Shown: positions 1-8,565, counted from the first letter of the stretch. The stretch is 64,000 nt of DNA from Corynebacterium afermentans subsp. lipophilum (GCF_030408375.1 NZ_CP046530.1:744001-808000); one strand, 5' to 3'. Notes: a model not told the origin generated them from the letters alone. Made by a program: numbers and translations.

Positions 1-168
1 GCTCAGCCGACGACTCCGAAGCCGTCGCCGACGACGACTGCCCAGCCGACGACTTCAGCACCGGCACCGAAGCCGTCGCCCACGACGTCTGCTCAGCCGA
101 CGACCTCGAAGCCGTCGCCCACGACGTCTGCTCAGCCCACGACGCTGAAACCGACACCGACGTCCACT
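1..168 (+). repeat. In-frame tandem repeat coding for AQPTT-KPSPTT units
   Basis: Four imperfect units begin at 1, 40, 91 and 130. Three are 39 bp and the second is 51 bp. Each encodes AQPTT followed by KPSPTT or a close variant. They form the Pro/Thr stalk of the surface protein. Repeats of this type commonly change copy number by slippage; more units may lie upstream of the window. Confidence 0.8.
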
Positions 169-2160
169 ACACCTAAACCATCGCCGACTCCGGCCCCTGC
201 CCCGCCGTCGACGCAGCCGCCGGCGCCGACGGTCGGCTCCGTGGCCGGCAAAGTCGCCGACCCCGCAGGCAAGCCGGTGCCGGGCGCGACTGTCACGGCG
301 CGCGACGCGCGTGGCAAGACCCACTCCGTTCCGGTCGCCGCGAACGGGAAGTTCCAGCTCACCGACCTGCCACCGGGCGACTACACGGTCACCGTCGGCG
401 TACCCACAGGCCACGTCGCCCCGCCGCCCGCCAACGTGACCGTAAAGGCGGGGCAGCAGGTCCAGCTGCCCGGCTTCGTAGTCAACCCGGAAAAGCCGAA
501 GGCGCGGTTCGATTGGGACCGTGTGGTGGTCAAACCCGGCCAGACCCAGGTCACCGCACCAACTCGTACTGGCGACACCACAACACCGCCGAACTTCCGC
601 ACCAGCACTGTCACGCAGGTTAAGCCGGACGGCACCACCACTGAGCTCCCGGCGGAGGAGAGCTGGATTACGGTGGAGGGCGACGGCACGGTTGTCGCTA
701 GGCCGCCGCGCGATGCCGAACCGGGCGAGTACCGCGTCGAGGTGCGGGGCGACTCGGGCGAGACCCACACAATTACCGTCGAGGTGGATGAGCCAACCCC
801 GATGGCGCAGCAGCACGAGGTGCGTTTCCCGCTGATTCCGGTGCCGGCAGGGTCGACGCGTCAGGCTGGCCGTCCGCGCGCGACTGTTACCGACGGTCCG
901 TTCGTGTACGTCGATCGCCGCCTGCCAGAAGGCACCCGCTTCGAGGTGGGGCCGGCCTACGCGGACTGGGTTCGCGCCGATAACAACGGCCGTCTCACCT
1001 TCACCCCGCCGAAGGACGCGGCACCCGGCATCCGGGAAATTCCGGTGAAGGTGACGTTCCCGGACGGTACGTCCCGCACCTACACCGCTGAGGTGGAGAT
1101 CGGCGATCCGCTTCTCGCACACACCACCGAGCTGGGCTACGAGGAGGGCTTGTCGGTGCGTCCCGGCGAGGGCATCACTGTGTTGCGCACCGGCGCCGCG
1201 GTGTTGCCGGAGGGCACCACGTTCGAGGTGGATCGCTCGCAGCCGCTGGGCGATTGGGTCGCCATCGTGGACGAGCACACCGGCAACCTGCGCGTTTTCG
1301 CGCCGCAGCAGGGTGAGGTGAAGGTGCCGGTCATCGCGTACTTCGCCGACGGGTCGTCCGCAGAACTTACTGCGAGCGTTCGCGTATCGACGAGCTCCGC
1401 CCTCTCCGCCGCCCATTCCCCCTCGTACGCCGATGTGTCGGCAGCGCCTGGCGGCACCGCGACCGTGAAGCTGAGCGGTTCCGTGCCGGCTGGCACCACG
1501 TTTGCTGTGGTTGATGGTGGGGGGCTGCGGAACGTGGGCGTCGATAGGCGAACTGGCTCGCTGAAAATCAAGCTTCCCGCCGACGCGCAACTGGACACCC
1601 CCTACACGGTGACGGTGCGCGTGCGCTACGCGGACGGCAGCACCGAGGAGATCACCGCGCAGGTCACGGCGGCCTCGGACGCGGCGCGCTTCACCCCGCG
1701 AGTGGCTGGGGTGACCGCTGAAGTCGGCGAAGCCGCGACCGTGCGCACCGGGCTCAACCACAACGCCAAGCTGGCGGAGTTCGACCATGACGGCTGGCAA
1801 GTGTTCTACGACCGGGCTACCGGCGAGCTCACCGCGAAACCGAACAGCGACGTGCCGGTGGGCACCGTGCTGAAGGTGCCGATGAAGGTGACGTTCCCGG
1901 ACGGCTCGACGAAGATTGTGGAGTACGCGTTTACCGCCACCGACACGCCCGCCCCGGCGGTAAAGCAGAACCGGACGTCCTCGGGTTCGTCCGACGGCTC
2001 GTCCATCGGTTCGTCGGCCGGATCGTCGGACGGCTCGTCGGCCTCCGGAGGATGGATCGCGGTGGTGCTCGGCCTGCTCGCGATGATCGCGGGTGTGGGG
2101 TACGCGGCCTTCCTCAATCAGGACGCCATTCGGGCGCAACTGAAGCACTACGGATTTTAG
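1..2160 (+). CDS. Large surface protein, Pro/Thr-rich stalk plus repeated PDG/ADG (Rib/YPDG-like) domains, 5' end outside window
   Basis: The frame is open from base 1, so the start lies upstream; 719 residues are visible. Order: a Pro/Thr/Ser stalk (about residues 1-78); a carboxypeptidase-regulatory-like beta domain (VAGKVADPAGKPVPGATV, about 80-165); a Ser/Thr-rich stretch; then at least four beta repeats, each ending in a variant of F/Y-P/A-D-G-T/S (FPDGTSRTYTAEV, FADGSSAELTASV, YADGSTEEITAQV, FPDGSTKIVEYAF). A Ser/Gly linker, one membrane helix near the C-terminus (WIAVVLGLLAMIAGVGYAAF) and a short basic tail follow. There is no LPxTG sorting motif, so the protein is probably membrane-anchored and spans the cell wall. 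The next gene, 14 bp downstream, encodes a protease with the same tail design. Adhesin or structural role is inferred. Confidence 0.8.
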   Translation, partial: AQPTTPKPSPTTTAQPTTSAPAPKPSPTTSAQPTTSKPSPTTSAQPTTLKPTPTSTTPKPSPTPAPAPPSTQPPAPTVGSVAGKVADPAGKPVPGATVTARDARGKTHSVPVAANGKFQLTDLPPGDYTVTVGVPTGHVAPPPANVTVKAGQQVQLPGFVVNPEKPKARFDWDRVVVKPGQTQVTAPTRTGDTTTPPNFRTSTVTQVKPDGTTTELPAEESWITVEGDGTVVARPPRDAEPGEYRVEVRGDSGETHTITVEVDEPTPMAQQHEVRFPLIPVPAGSTRQAGRPRATVTDGPFVYVDRRLPEGTRFEVGPAYADWVRADNNGRLTFTPPKDAAPGIREIPVKVTFPDGTSRTYTAEVEIGDPLLAHTTELGYEEGLSVRPGEGITVLRTGAAVLPEGTTFEVDRSQPLGDWVAIVDEHTGNLRVFAPQQGEVKVPVIAYFADGSSAELTASVRVSTSSALSAAHSPSYADVSAAPGGTATVKLSGSVPAGTTFAVVDGGGLRNVGVDRRTGSLKIKLPADAQLDTPYTVTVRVRYADGSTEEITAQVTAASDAARFTPRVAGVTAEVGEAATVRTGLNHNAKLAEFDHDGWQVFYDRATGELTAKPNSDVPVGTVLKVPMKVTFPDGSTKIVEYAFTATDTPAPAVKQNRTSSGSSDGSSIGSSAGSSDGSSASGGWIAVVLGLLAMIAGVGYAAFLNQDAIRAQLKHYGF

Positions 2161-2174
2161 AAAAGGACATTGAC

Positions 2175-4586
2175 ATGAATATTTCGAAGAAAACCCTGGC
2201 AGTGTCCTTGTGCGCTGCACTCGCGGCGACCGTGGCGCCCATGGCGCCGGTAGCGGATGCGAAAGTCACGCTCGGCACCACCCAGCCGGATGCGACAGTG
2301 AACCGTTCCAACCCCACCGAGCCGTTTGTCAACGGCTTCATCACCCCGCGTGGCACTGGCCGGTTCGACTATTCGCACCCCGCGTCCCAGGCGGACAACC
2401 ACCAGTTCGATACCTCCATGGAGGTGCGCACCAACGGCGACGTGGTGGTTCCCGACCTGTTTGCGCAGCCGGAAGTGACCACCGACGGCACCGCCGACGT
2501 GCTCACTTACACGCTGCAACAAACCAACTTCCTCATCACGCGGACCTACCGCATCGACGGCGGCCAGGTCAACGCCACAGTGACCGTGAAAAACACGGGC
2601 CAAACTGCGGCGGAGGTGGGCATTGACCTGGCCAACGTCGTGCCTTTTGCCGAAGGTATTACGGCTAACCAGGACGGTGACCGCGTGGTGGTGCAGCCGA
2701 AGTCCGGTGGTTACATCACCGACGTGCGCTTCACCGCGCCGGACACGGTGGCAACGGGGGCGACTCAGGCGGCGGCCCTTTCGGGCGCGAACAACGGTGC
2801 CAAGCACCAGGCGGCGAGGTGGGAGCGCACGGTTGCTCCGGGGGCGTCGATAAGCGCAGGTATGTCCGTGGCAATCAGCACCCAAGAATCTGCCCTCGAC
2901 ACCGACGGCGATGGGCTGCGCGACTCCTGGGAGACCGAGGGGCTCAGGCTTGCCGACGGCACGTACCTGCCCATCCACCGCTGGGGTGCAGACCCCGACC
3001 GCAAAGACCTGTTCCTGCAGGTCAACTGGATGAAGTCCGAGTGGGAGACGATCGGCTGCGACCGCTCCGAACGCTTCGCCGCCACCCTCGATGATTTCGC
3101 CGAATTTGCCGCCTGCGCCACCGCGAACACCAAGAGCTACGCGCCGAACCCGTCGCTTTTCAAAGAGCTGGAAGACCTGTTCGACCAAAACGGCATCAAC
3201 CTGCACATCGACGCCGGCAAGACTTACGTCAGCGAATCCATGGCCAGCATGACCGCGAAAGAGCGCAAGGGCGGTGAGACCGAGGATTACACCGCCGAGT
3301 ACTTCGGCGGCCTGGACGAGCTGGGCCGCACCAAGAAGCTGGAGGATCAGGCCAAACACTTGCTCGGCGCGCGACGCTCCGTGTTCCGCTCGGCACTGAT
3401 CGGCACCCGCTTCGACGAAGGCGCGAAGCGCAACGTCACCGGCTTAGGCCAGGTCAACGGCTCCACCTTCTTCATCTCCGGCGACGTGACCAACAACGAC
3501 GAACTGCTGCGCAACACCATCCTCCACGAGTTCGGCCACACCTTGGGGCTGATGCACTGGGGGCGTGAAACCCAAGACAACACCGCCCAGCGTCCCGTGC
3601 GCTTCGTGGACACCAAGGACCCGTCGGTGGAGTTCTACCGCGCCGGCTACGACTGGCTGGATAAGTACAAGTCCACCATGAGCTACGCCCACCAATTCTC
3701 CACATTCGGTTTTTCCGACCAGGAGGTGCGCACCAACGAGACCATCCCGAACGCCGACGACAATTCCCGCTACAAGCCCAAAAACGACGACTTCGACTAC
3801 GTCATCCCGTCGGACTGGGACAACCTGCTGTTCAAAACCGAATACATCGGCCAGGGCGTGCGCGATTACGACGACACCGCCGACACCCCGGAAGTGCTCG
3901 CGGACGAGGAGCGCGCCGAAGTCGACGAACTGATCTCCGCCGCAGCCGCGACCGGCAAGAACGACGGCAAGGTCGGCTTCAGCCTCGCCCGTAGCCTGCA
4001 CAATGACAACGGCATTGTCACCCACGCGGACACCAACATCATCAAGGGTGAGCTGCGTAACTTAGGGTCCACCGACGACACCTTCACGGTGGTTGCGGAC
4101 TATGGAGTCGGGCAGTTCAAAGACAGCTACTTTGCCAAGGGCGACTCGAACTACATCACCCCGGTGGATATCGAGGTCTCACCGGCCGCGTTCATTGACA
4201 CACCCGTCGTGCCGCTGCACATCACCGTGTCCAACTCCGAGGGCGCTCAGGTCTTCGACGACACCTTCAACGTTTCCGCGCTCGAGTACACCCCAGCGGA
4301 GATGGATAAGGTGCTGAAGGAAGTCCTCGCCTCCGACGCGGACGAGAACCTGAAAACGTTTGCCCGTCAGCGGCTGAAGGCCGCGCCGGTGGGGACGTCG
4401 ACTGCGACGGCGAAGCCTGCGCCCGCGCCGGCGCCTACGCAGAAGAAGGCGGAGCCGTCGCCAAGCGAGAAGCCCTCCGGCAGCTCCGACTCGCCGATTG
4501 CGATCATCATCGGCGTGCTGCTGGGGCTTATCGGCCTGGGTGCTGCGGGATTCGGCTGGGCACACAGCCAAGGGCTGCTTCCTTAA
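2175..4586 (+). CDS. Secreted, membrane-anchored metzincin-type zinc metalloprotease
   Basis: 803 residues from ATG 2175 (RBS AAAAGGA at 2160-2166). A Sec signal peptide covers about 1-29 (cleavage near VADA-K). A DTDGDG calcium-loop-like motif lies near residue 242. The zinc site is HEFGHTLGLMH, with H451, E452, H455 and H461 matching the metzincin HExxHxxGxxH consensus. Met502 in STMSYAHQF is a plausible Met-turn. After an Ala/Pro/Lys linker, one C-terminal helix (IAIIIGVLLGLIGLGAAGF) anchors it, without LPxTG. It lies 14 bp after the repeat surface protein and is probably cotranscribed. The substrate is unknown; processing of surface proteins or host proteins is inference. Confidence 0.85.
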   Translation: MNISKKTLAVSLCAALAATVAPMAPVADAKVTLGTTQPDATVNRSNPTEPFVNGFITPRGTGRFDYSHPASQADNHQFDTSMEVRTNGDVVVPDLFAQPEVTTDGTADVLTYTLQQTNFLITRTYRIDGGQVNATVTVKNTGQTAAEVGIDLANVVPFAEGITANQDGDRVVVQPKSGGYITDVRFTAPDTVATGATQAAALSGANNGAKHQAARWERTVAPGASISAGMSVAISTQESALDTDGDGLRDSWETEGLRLADGTYLPIHRWGADPDRKDLFLQVNWMKSEWETIGCDRSERFAATLDDFAEFAACATANTKSYAPNPSLFKELEDLFDQNGINLHIDAGKTYVSESMASMTAKERKGGETEDYTAEYFGGLDELGRTKKLEDQAKHLLGARRSVFRSALIGTRFDEGAKRNVTGLGQVNGSTFFISGDVTNNDELLRNTILHEFGHTLGLMHWGRETQDNTAQRPVRFVDTKDPSVEFYRAGYDWLDKYKSTMSYAHQFSTFGFSDQEVRTNETIPNADDNSRYKPKNDDFDYVIPSDWDNLLFKTEYIGQGVRDYDDTADTPEVLADEERAEVDELISAAAATGKNDGKVGFSLARSLHNDNGIVTHADTNIIKGELRNLGSTDDTFTVVADYGVGQFKDSYFAKGDSNYITPVDIEVSPAAFIDTPVVPLHITVSNSEGAQVFDDTFNVSALEYTPAEMDKVLKEVLASDADENLKTFARQRLKAAPVGTSTATAKPAPAPAPTQKKAEPSPSEKPSGSSDSPIAIIIGVLLGLIGLGAAGFGWAHSQGLLP

Positions 4587-4593
4587 ATACGAT

Positions 4594-4636
4594 GGGTGGG
4601 GCAGAGTGCCTATCGACGACCAAAGGAGCCCCACCC
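4594..4636 (+). promoter_or_regulatory. Inverted repeat enclosing the Shine-Dalgarno of the alcohol dehydrogenase gene
   Basis: GGGTGGGGC (4594-4602) is perfectly complementary to GCCCCACCC (4628-4636), which ends 1 base before ATG 4638. The SD AAAGGAG (4622-4628) sits at the base of the loop, so folding would occlude the start region. The loop also contains a GCCTATCGACG word (4608-4618). A role in translation control is inferred. Confidence 0.45.
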
Positions 4637-4637
4637 C

Positions 4638-5693
4638 ATGAAGGCCATCCGCTACACCGACTACCAAACGTTTCCGCAGATCGTTGACGTTGACAAGCCC
4701 ACCGCCGGCCCCGGCGAAGTGGTACTGAAGGTCGCCGCCTCGGGCGCATGCCACTCCGACGTCGCCGTGTTCAACGACTTTGTCGAGGGCACAAACCCGT
4801 TGTGCGCGCCGCAGTTCACCCTCGGCCACGAAGTCGCAGGCTGGGCGGACGAGATCGGTGAAGGCGTCGACGGAATCGAGCGCGGCGCCGCGTACGTGGT
4901 CTACGGTCCGGTCGGCTGCGGCTACTGCCGGTTCTGCATGATCGGCCAGGACACGTTCTGCGAAAACGTCGCCCAGGTCGGCTACCTGGGCATTGGTTTG
5001 GGTCGTGACGGAGGCATGGCGGAGTACGTCGTCGTGCCGGCGCGCAACCTCGTGCCGCTGGGAGAGGCGGACCCAGTGAAGGCCTCCGCGCTTGCCGATG
5101 CCGGTTTGACCCCGTACCACGCCATCAAACTGGCGCTGCCGAAGCTGAACAAGGCCGGCTCGTCCGCGCTGGTGATCGGCCTTGGCGGGCTCGGGTTGCT
5201 GGCAGTGCAGATCCTCAAAGCCATGACCGGCGCGACGATCATCGCCACAGACACCAAGGAAGAAGCGCTGCGCGAGGCTGAGAAGTACGGCGCGATCACC
5301 GTTGCTTCCGGCGACGATCAGGCCGCGAAAATCCGTGAGCTCACCGGTGGGTGGGGCGTAGATGCCGTCTTCGACATGGTCGGCATCGGCCCCACTGTGG
5401 AGACCGCGATGACATCCGTGGCCACGCAAGGCCGCGTGTCCATCGTCGGCCTCGGTGCCGCGGGCAGCGATTACGGCTGGCAGTGGTACAAGGAGCCGTA
5501 CGAGGCCGAGCTGGTGAAGACCTACTGGGGTACTCTGCCGGAGCTCGGCGAGCTGGTCGCGCTACTGCAGCAAGGTCACCTGGAGCCGCAGTACACTACA
5601 TACTCGCTGGATGAGGGCTTAAATGCCTACCAGAAACTCGTTGACGGCCAAGTCGCCGGCCGCGCGATCATCGTGCCCAACGAGCGTTTCTAA
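4638..5693 (+). CDS. Zinc-dependent NAD(P)-alcohol dehydrogenase, ADH-A type
   Basis: 351 residues, a normal length for medium-chain dehydrogenases. Catalytic zinc ligands are C38 (GACHSD) and H64 (GHEVAG). The structural zinc site is C94, C97, C100 and C108 (GCGYCRFC...FC). The Rossmann motif VIGLGGLG is near residue 175. Overall it resembles Rhodococcus ADH-A and corynebacterial AdhA, which interconvert alcohols and aldehydes or ketones with NAD(H); the cytoplasmic reaction and physiological substrate (ethanol or a secondary alcohol) are inferred. ATG 4638 follows a strong SD within a potential hairpin. Its stop overlaps the stop region of the convergent gene. Confidence 0.92.
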   Translation: MKAIRYTDYQTFPQIVDVDKPTAGPGEVVLKVAASGACHSDVAVFNDFVEGTNPLCAPQFTLGHEVAGWADEIGEGVDGIERGAAYVVYGPVGCGYCRFCMIGQDTFCENVAQVGYLGIGLGRDGGMAEYVVVPARNLVPLGEADPVKASALADAGLTPYHAIKLALPKLNKAGSSALVIGLGGLGLLAVQILKAMTGATIIATDTKEEALREAEKYGAITVASGDDQAAKIRELTGGWGVDAVFDMVGIGPTVETAMTSVATQGRVSIVGLGAAGSDYGWQWYKEPYEAELVKTYWGTLPELGELVALLQQGHLEPQYTTYSLDEGLNAYQKLVDGQVAGRAIIVPNERF

Positions 5694-6487
5694 GACGCCC
5701 GCTCATCCCACCATTGCTCGAGGTACGCAATAGCCTGGTCGATGGCGTGGTGGGTGTCCACCGCCTCCATCGACGGCAGGCCTTCGGAACGGAACTGCGG
5801 GCCCAGGTTCTTAAACGGGCTGATCGTGCGATCTTCGTGCATGGCCGCGTGGATGGACTCTAGGATGTCGTTGATCCTGCGCGCCACGATCTTCTTCTGG
5901 GCGCGGTTGAAGGTGGGTGGGGCGAACGGGTTGTCGTCGATGAGCATGTGCCCCGAAAGCTTGCCCTCGCGCGGGTCGAACGCGAATACTGCGACCGGGA
6001 ACGTGAAATCGGAGTTCATGTTCGGGCGAAATTCGATGCAGAACGTGGTGTAGAGCGCGTTGTCCTGCGAGTTCTGCACCATCGCCAGCGTGGCGGTGGA
6101 CATGTCCTCCGCCTCGAACGACGCGCGGCGCTTCAGCGCGAACGCGGGATCCTGCGGGTCGACGATTTTCACGGTTTTGTCATCGAGCGCGACGAGGATG
6201 CGGCCGAGCTCGGCGACCACGTTCGCGGCGTCCTCCGGCGTGTACCACTCGGGCGCTTGCGGGCTGCCGGGCTGCAGCATGGCGAGCTCGACCTCGTGGG
6301 TGTCGATGTCGTGCACGATCACGGCGACTTTCAGGCCGGTGTCGGTGACGTAGTCGGCGTCTAAGTGGCAGGCGATGTCTTCGTCAAAGTACGGATCGTC
6401 GTGTTCGATCCCGAGGTCGTCGGCGAGGTCCGCCGCTTCCTCGTCGTAAGTGTCCAGGTAGTACAGCTCGTAGGTGTCGAATCGCAT
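5690..6487 (-). CDS. Conserved hypothetical cytoplasmic protein, acidic
   Basis: 265 residues from ATG 6487, preceded by GAGGGGG. No signal peptide or membrane helix. The N-terminus is very acidic (YLDTYDEEAADLADDLGIEHDDPYFDED). The C-terminal part has alternating strands and a helix, a layout loosely like YbjN/type III chaperone-like folds, but I do not recognise the family. It converges on the alcohol dehydrogenase with a 4-bp stop overlap. Function unknown. Confidence 0.75.
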   Translation of the reverse strand: MRFDTYELYYLDTYDEEAADLADDLGIEHDDPYFDEDIACHLDADYVTDTGLKVAVIVHDIDTHEVELAMLQPGSPQAPEWYTPEDAANVVAELGRILVALDDKTVKIVDPQDPAFALKRRASFEAEDMSTATLAMVQNSQDNALYTTFCIEFRPNMNSDFTFPVAVFAFDPREGKLSGHMLIDDNPFAPPTFNRAQKKIVARRINDILESIHAAMHEDRTISPFKNLGPQFRSEGLPSMEAVDTHHAIDQAIAYLEQWWDERAS

Positions 6488-6506
6488 GGGTCCCCCTCGG
6501 TGTCGT

Positions 6507-6535
6507 GCGGCAGCCCCCTGCTGCCGCCTATCGAC
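6507..6535. promoter_or_regulatory. Hairpin followed by a GCCTATCGACG word
   Basis: GCGGCAG (6507-6513) pairs with CTGCCGC (6521-6527) around a 7-nt loop. The repeated word GCCTATCGACG starts at 6526, overlapping the right arm. The site lies between two divergent genes. No T-run follows. Function unknown. Confidence 0.35.
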
Positions 6536-6631
6536 GACACTAAAGCCGCCCTACTTCCGCGCACAAGAGCCTGCGTGTCCATGAAAATGCGCAACGGCGA
6601 GGGAACCGCCCCGGGGGATATGGTTGCGGGC

Positions 6632-6994
6632 ATGGATGAGCAAGCGAAGTTGGAGCGGGTATACGCGTACCCGTTCGGCGACATTTACAACAACTACCTG
6701 GCGAAGGTTGAGCGCAAGGGTCACAGCCGCGACGAGTTGGACGACGTGCTCGGCTGGTTCACCGGGCTTGCGCCGGGGGAGTTGGAATCAGAAGCCGAGT
6801 CGGGCAAGACGCTGCGCGAGTTCTTCGACGCGGTGGCGCTCAACGCGAACGCCGATTTGATCACCGGGAAGGTGTGTGGCGTGCGCGTCGAGGAGGTCGA
6901 AGAGGACCTCATGCGCAAGATCCGCCAGATGGACCTGCTTGTGGACGAGCTGGCCCGCGGCAAGAAGATCACCAGCATCAAGCGCGGCGCGTAA
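6632..6994 (+). CDS. DUF2200 family protein
   Basis: 120 residues, the usual length for DUF2200. Family marks seen: the N-terminal YAYPFGDIYNNYLAKVERKG segment, DVLGWFTG, NANADLITGKVCGVRVEE and DLMRKIRQMDLLVDELARGK. ATG 6632 is chosen because TATGGT (6619-6624) lies exactly 7 nt upstream, the leaderless pattern used by many genes here; ATG 6620 in the same frame is the alternative. Cytoplasmic; the family's biochemical role is not established. Its end lies 2 bp from the stop of the convergent ATPase. Confidence 0.85.
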   Translation: MDEQAKLERVYAYPFGDIYNNYLAKVERKGHSRDELDDVLGWFTGLAPGELESEAESGKTLREFFDAVALNANADLITGKVCGVRVEEVEEDLMRKIRQMDLLVDELARGKKITSIKRGA

Positions 6995-6996
6995 CC

Positions 6997-8127
6997 CTAA
7001 TCCCAGCCGGTGTCGCGCGTGCTTCGCTGGTTGAGGTGGTGGCCCATGTGGGGGATGACAAAGTTGAGCACACCCCGGCGAGGGGAGTAGATCAGCTCAC
7101 GGTCGATGAGCTTCTGCCGCACCATGGAAACTTGCTGTACGCGTTTGCCCAGGTGTTGCGCGATCGCAGCACTTGGCACCGCCTGTTGGCCCTCCTGTAC
7201 TTCGGCCATCGCTGAAAGGTATTCGAGCTCGGCGGCGGGCAGGTGTAGCAGCGCTGGTTGGTGGACCAAGTCGCCCAGTGTTTTCAACACGTCTGGGGTC
7301 ACTGCCGCGAGGTCGTCGTGGGAAACGGGCTGGTCCCGGCGGCTCGCACGCTCGAACAGGTGGTAGCCGAGGAGCTGGATTAAAAAGGGGTAGCCGCGGG
7401 TCAGCGCCGCGGCGTCCGTGAGTACCCCGTCGGGGATCTCGACGCCGCCTCGTGCCGCGGTATCCCTCAGTACCGAAAGTGTCTCTGATGGCGTCATTGG
7501 GGCGAGCACGGCGTGCTGGGCGCGGCGCAGAAACGTGGTGCCCGGGTGTTGTAGTAGCGACTCCACGCCGTCAGGCAACCCGGCGGCGGCGAAGGCGATG
7601 TCGCGCCCGTCGCGGCGCAGATCCTGCACCGCGGCCGTGAGTTGCCACAGCTCTTTCGCGTTGACACTTTGGACTTCGTCCAGGGTGATCAGTACGCCGG
7701 ATTCGGGCGGCAGCTCGTCGCAAAGAGTGTTCAGTGAACCGATCAAGGAGGGGGCCGGCTTTTCACCCGGGGCGGCGGTGGTTGAAAACCCGCCGATGCC
7801 GGAGACCGTCACGCCCGTGATGCGTCGCCGCTCTGGGTCCTGCTGTCGTACCGTGGCGAGCGCCTGCGGGATCACGGTGGCAACCAGCGGTTCGACCAGC
7901 TCGTACGGCTGAGCGCGTAGCACGATCCAGCCATGGCCGGCGGCTTCGTCTTCGAGCTCGTTGAGCGCGACCGTCTTTCCGATGCCACGCGGCCCCGAGA
8001 TAAGCAGGGTTCGCCTCGGGTCGCCGGGTCCGCCGTCCAGGCCGGCGCCGAAGCTGCGTGTGAGGCTGCCGTCGCCGCCGAGCACGACGGGTGAAACGCC
8101 GAACGTGGGGATGAAGGGATTACGCAT
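6997..8127 (-). CDS. AAA-type (Orc1-like) P-loop ATPase
   Basis: 376 residues from ATG 8127 with SD AAGGAGG. Walker A is GPRGIGKT (about residues 45-52); the Walker B-like LITLDEVQ is near residue 150; arginine-rich sensor elements and a C-terminal winged-helix-like region (QHLGKRVQQVSMVRQKLIDRELI) follow. This fits AAA_16/Orc1-like stand-alone ATPases of Actinobacteria, often scattered and of unknown function. No partner gene is encoded alongside. Immediately upstream lies a striking array of four 9-bp direct repeats, suggesting dedicated, perhaps autogenous, control. ATP-dependent DNA or protein remodelling is inferred only from the fold. Confidence 0.8.
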   Translation of the reverse strand: MRNPFIPTFGVSPVVLGGDGSLTRSFGAGLDGGPGDPRRTLLISGPRGIGKTVALNELEDEAAGHGWIVLRAQPYELVEPLVATVIPQALATVRQQDPERRRITGVTVSGIGGFSTTAAPGEKPAPSLIGSLNTLCDELPPESGVLITLDEVQSVNAKELWQLTAAVQDLRRDGRDIAFAAAGLPDGVESLLQHPGTTFLRRAQHAVLAPMTPSETLSVLRDTAARGGVEIPDGVLTDAAALTRGYPFLIQLLGYHLFERASRRDQPVSHDDLAAVTPDVLKTLGDLVHQPALLHLPAAELEYLSAMAEVQEGQQAVPSAAIAQHLGKRVQQVSMVRQKLIDRELIYSPRRGVLNFVIPHMGHHLNQRSTRDTGWD

Positions 8128-8142
8128 CCGTGCCTCCTTGAG

Positions 8143-8187
8143 TCTTTATACTCTTTATACACGGGGGTGTCTTTATACTCTTTATAC
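8143..8187 (-). repeat. Four GTATAAAGA direct repeats in the ATPase promoter/leader
   Basis: Read on the minus strand: GTATAAAGA twice (8187-8170), a 9-bp spacer, then GTATAAAGA twice (8160-8143). Register is exactly 9 bp throughout, so the spacer takes the place of a fifth unit. The array ends 15 bp before the ATPase ATG and contains TATAAA -10-like elements. An operator or iteron-like binding site is inferred. Confidence 0.7.
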
Positions 8188-8254
8188 TCCCAATTCGTCG
8201 GCGATTTTCAAAGCGACGGCACGGGCAGGAAACGCTCGGTGAGGCGTTGCTGCG

Positions 8255-8440
8255 TCACAGCAGCACGGAAACGCCGCGCACGATGGAATCCCACAGCCCG
8301 ATCACGGAAAAGCTGAGGTCAGAAAGCGAATCCTGCCAAGATGCCGGTAGGAAGTTGTTGGTGATGTCGGTGGTGAGCATGATGCGCAGATCCTCCGCGC
8401 CGTGGTGCATGTTGTAGTTCAGCTGCGAGCTCAGATTCAT
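8255..8440 (-). CDS. Small protein of unknown function, 61 aa
   Basis: Reads MNLSSQLNYNMHHGAEDLRI, then an amphipathic segment ending in a hydrophobic tail (VIGLWDSIVRGVSVLL). There is no signal peptide. The case for a real gene is the promoter: TAGCAT (8448-8453) lies exactly 7 nt before the ATG on the minus strand, the leaderless pattern seen at many starts here. Size and amphipathic character recall the very short corynebacterial channel-forming peptides (PorA/PorH type), but I see no clear homology. It precedes the ATPase in the same orientation, separated by the repeat array. Confidence 0.45.
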   Translation of the reverse strand: MNLSSQLNYNMHHGAEDLRIMLTTDITNNFLPASWQDSLSDLSFSVIGLWDSIVRGVSVLL

Positions 8441-8530
8441 GGCAGCGATGCTACCCCTCGCACGACGACGCACCCCGGTAAAACCGTACGAACATCACAT
8501 TTTGCAGGCTTTATAGGAGTGACTAGCGTC

Positions 8531-8559
8531 AGGTATATAACAACCGAATCAAGGAGGGG
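8531..8559 (+). promoter_or_regulatory. Promoter and SD of the SLC13/DASS transporter
   Basis: A TATATAAC -10-like element (8534-8541) and a strong AAGGAGGGG Shine-Dalgarno (8551-8559) precede GTG 8566 by 6 nt. This supports the GTG start and a short leader. Confidence 0.5.
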
Positions 8560-8565
8560 CACGCA

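Noticed and set aside
55..2220. Long minus-strand open frame opposite the surface protein
   Set aside because: Arg/Gly/His-rich low-complexity translation, no start signal, wholly antisense to a clear gene; a GC-skew artefact.
2157..3359. Minus-strand open frame inside the metzincin gene
   Set aside because: Composition is antisense-like and the plus strand carries a recognisable protease with signal peptide and zinc site.
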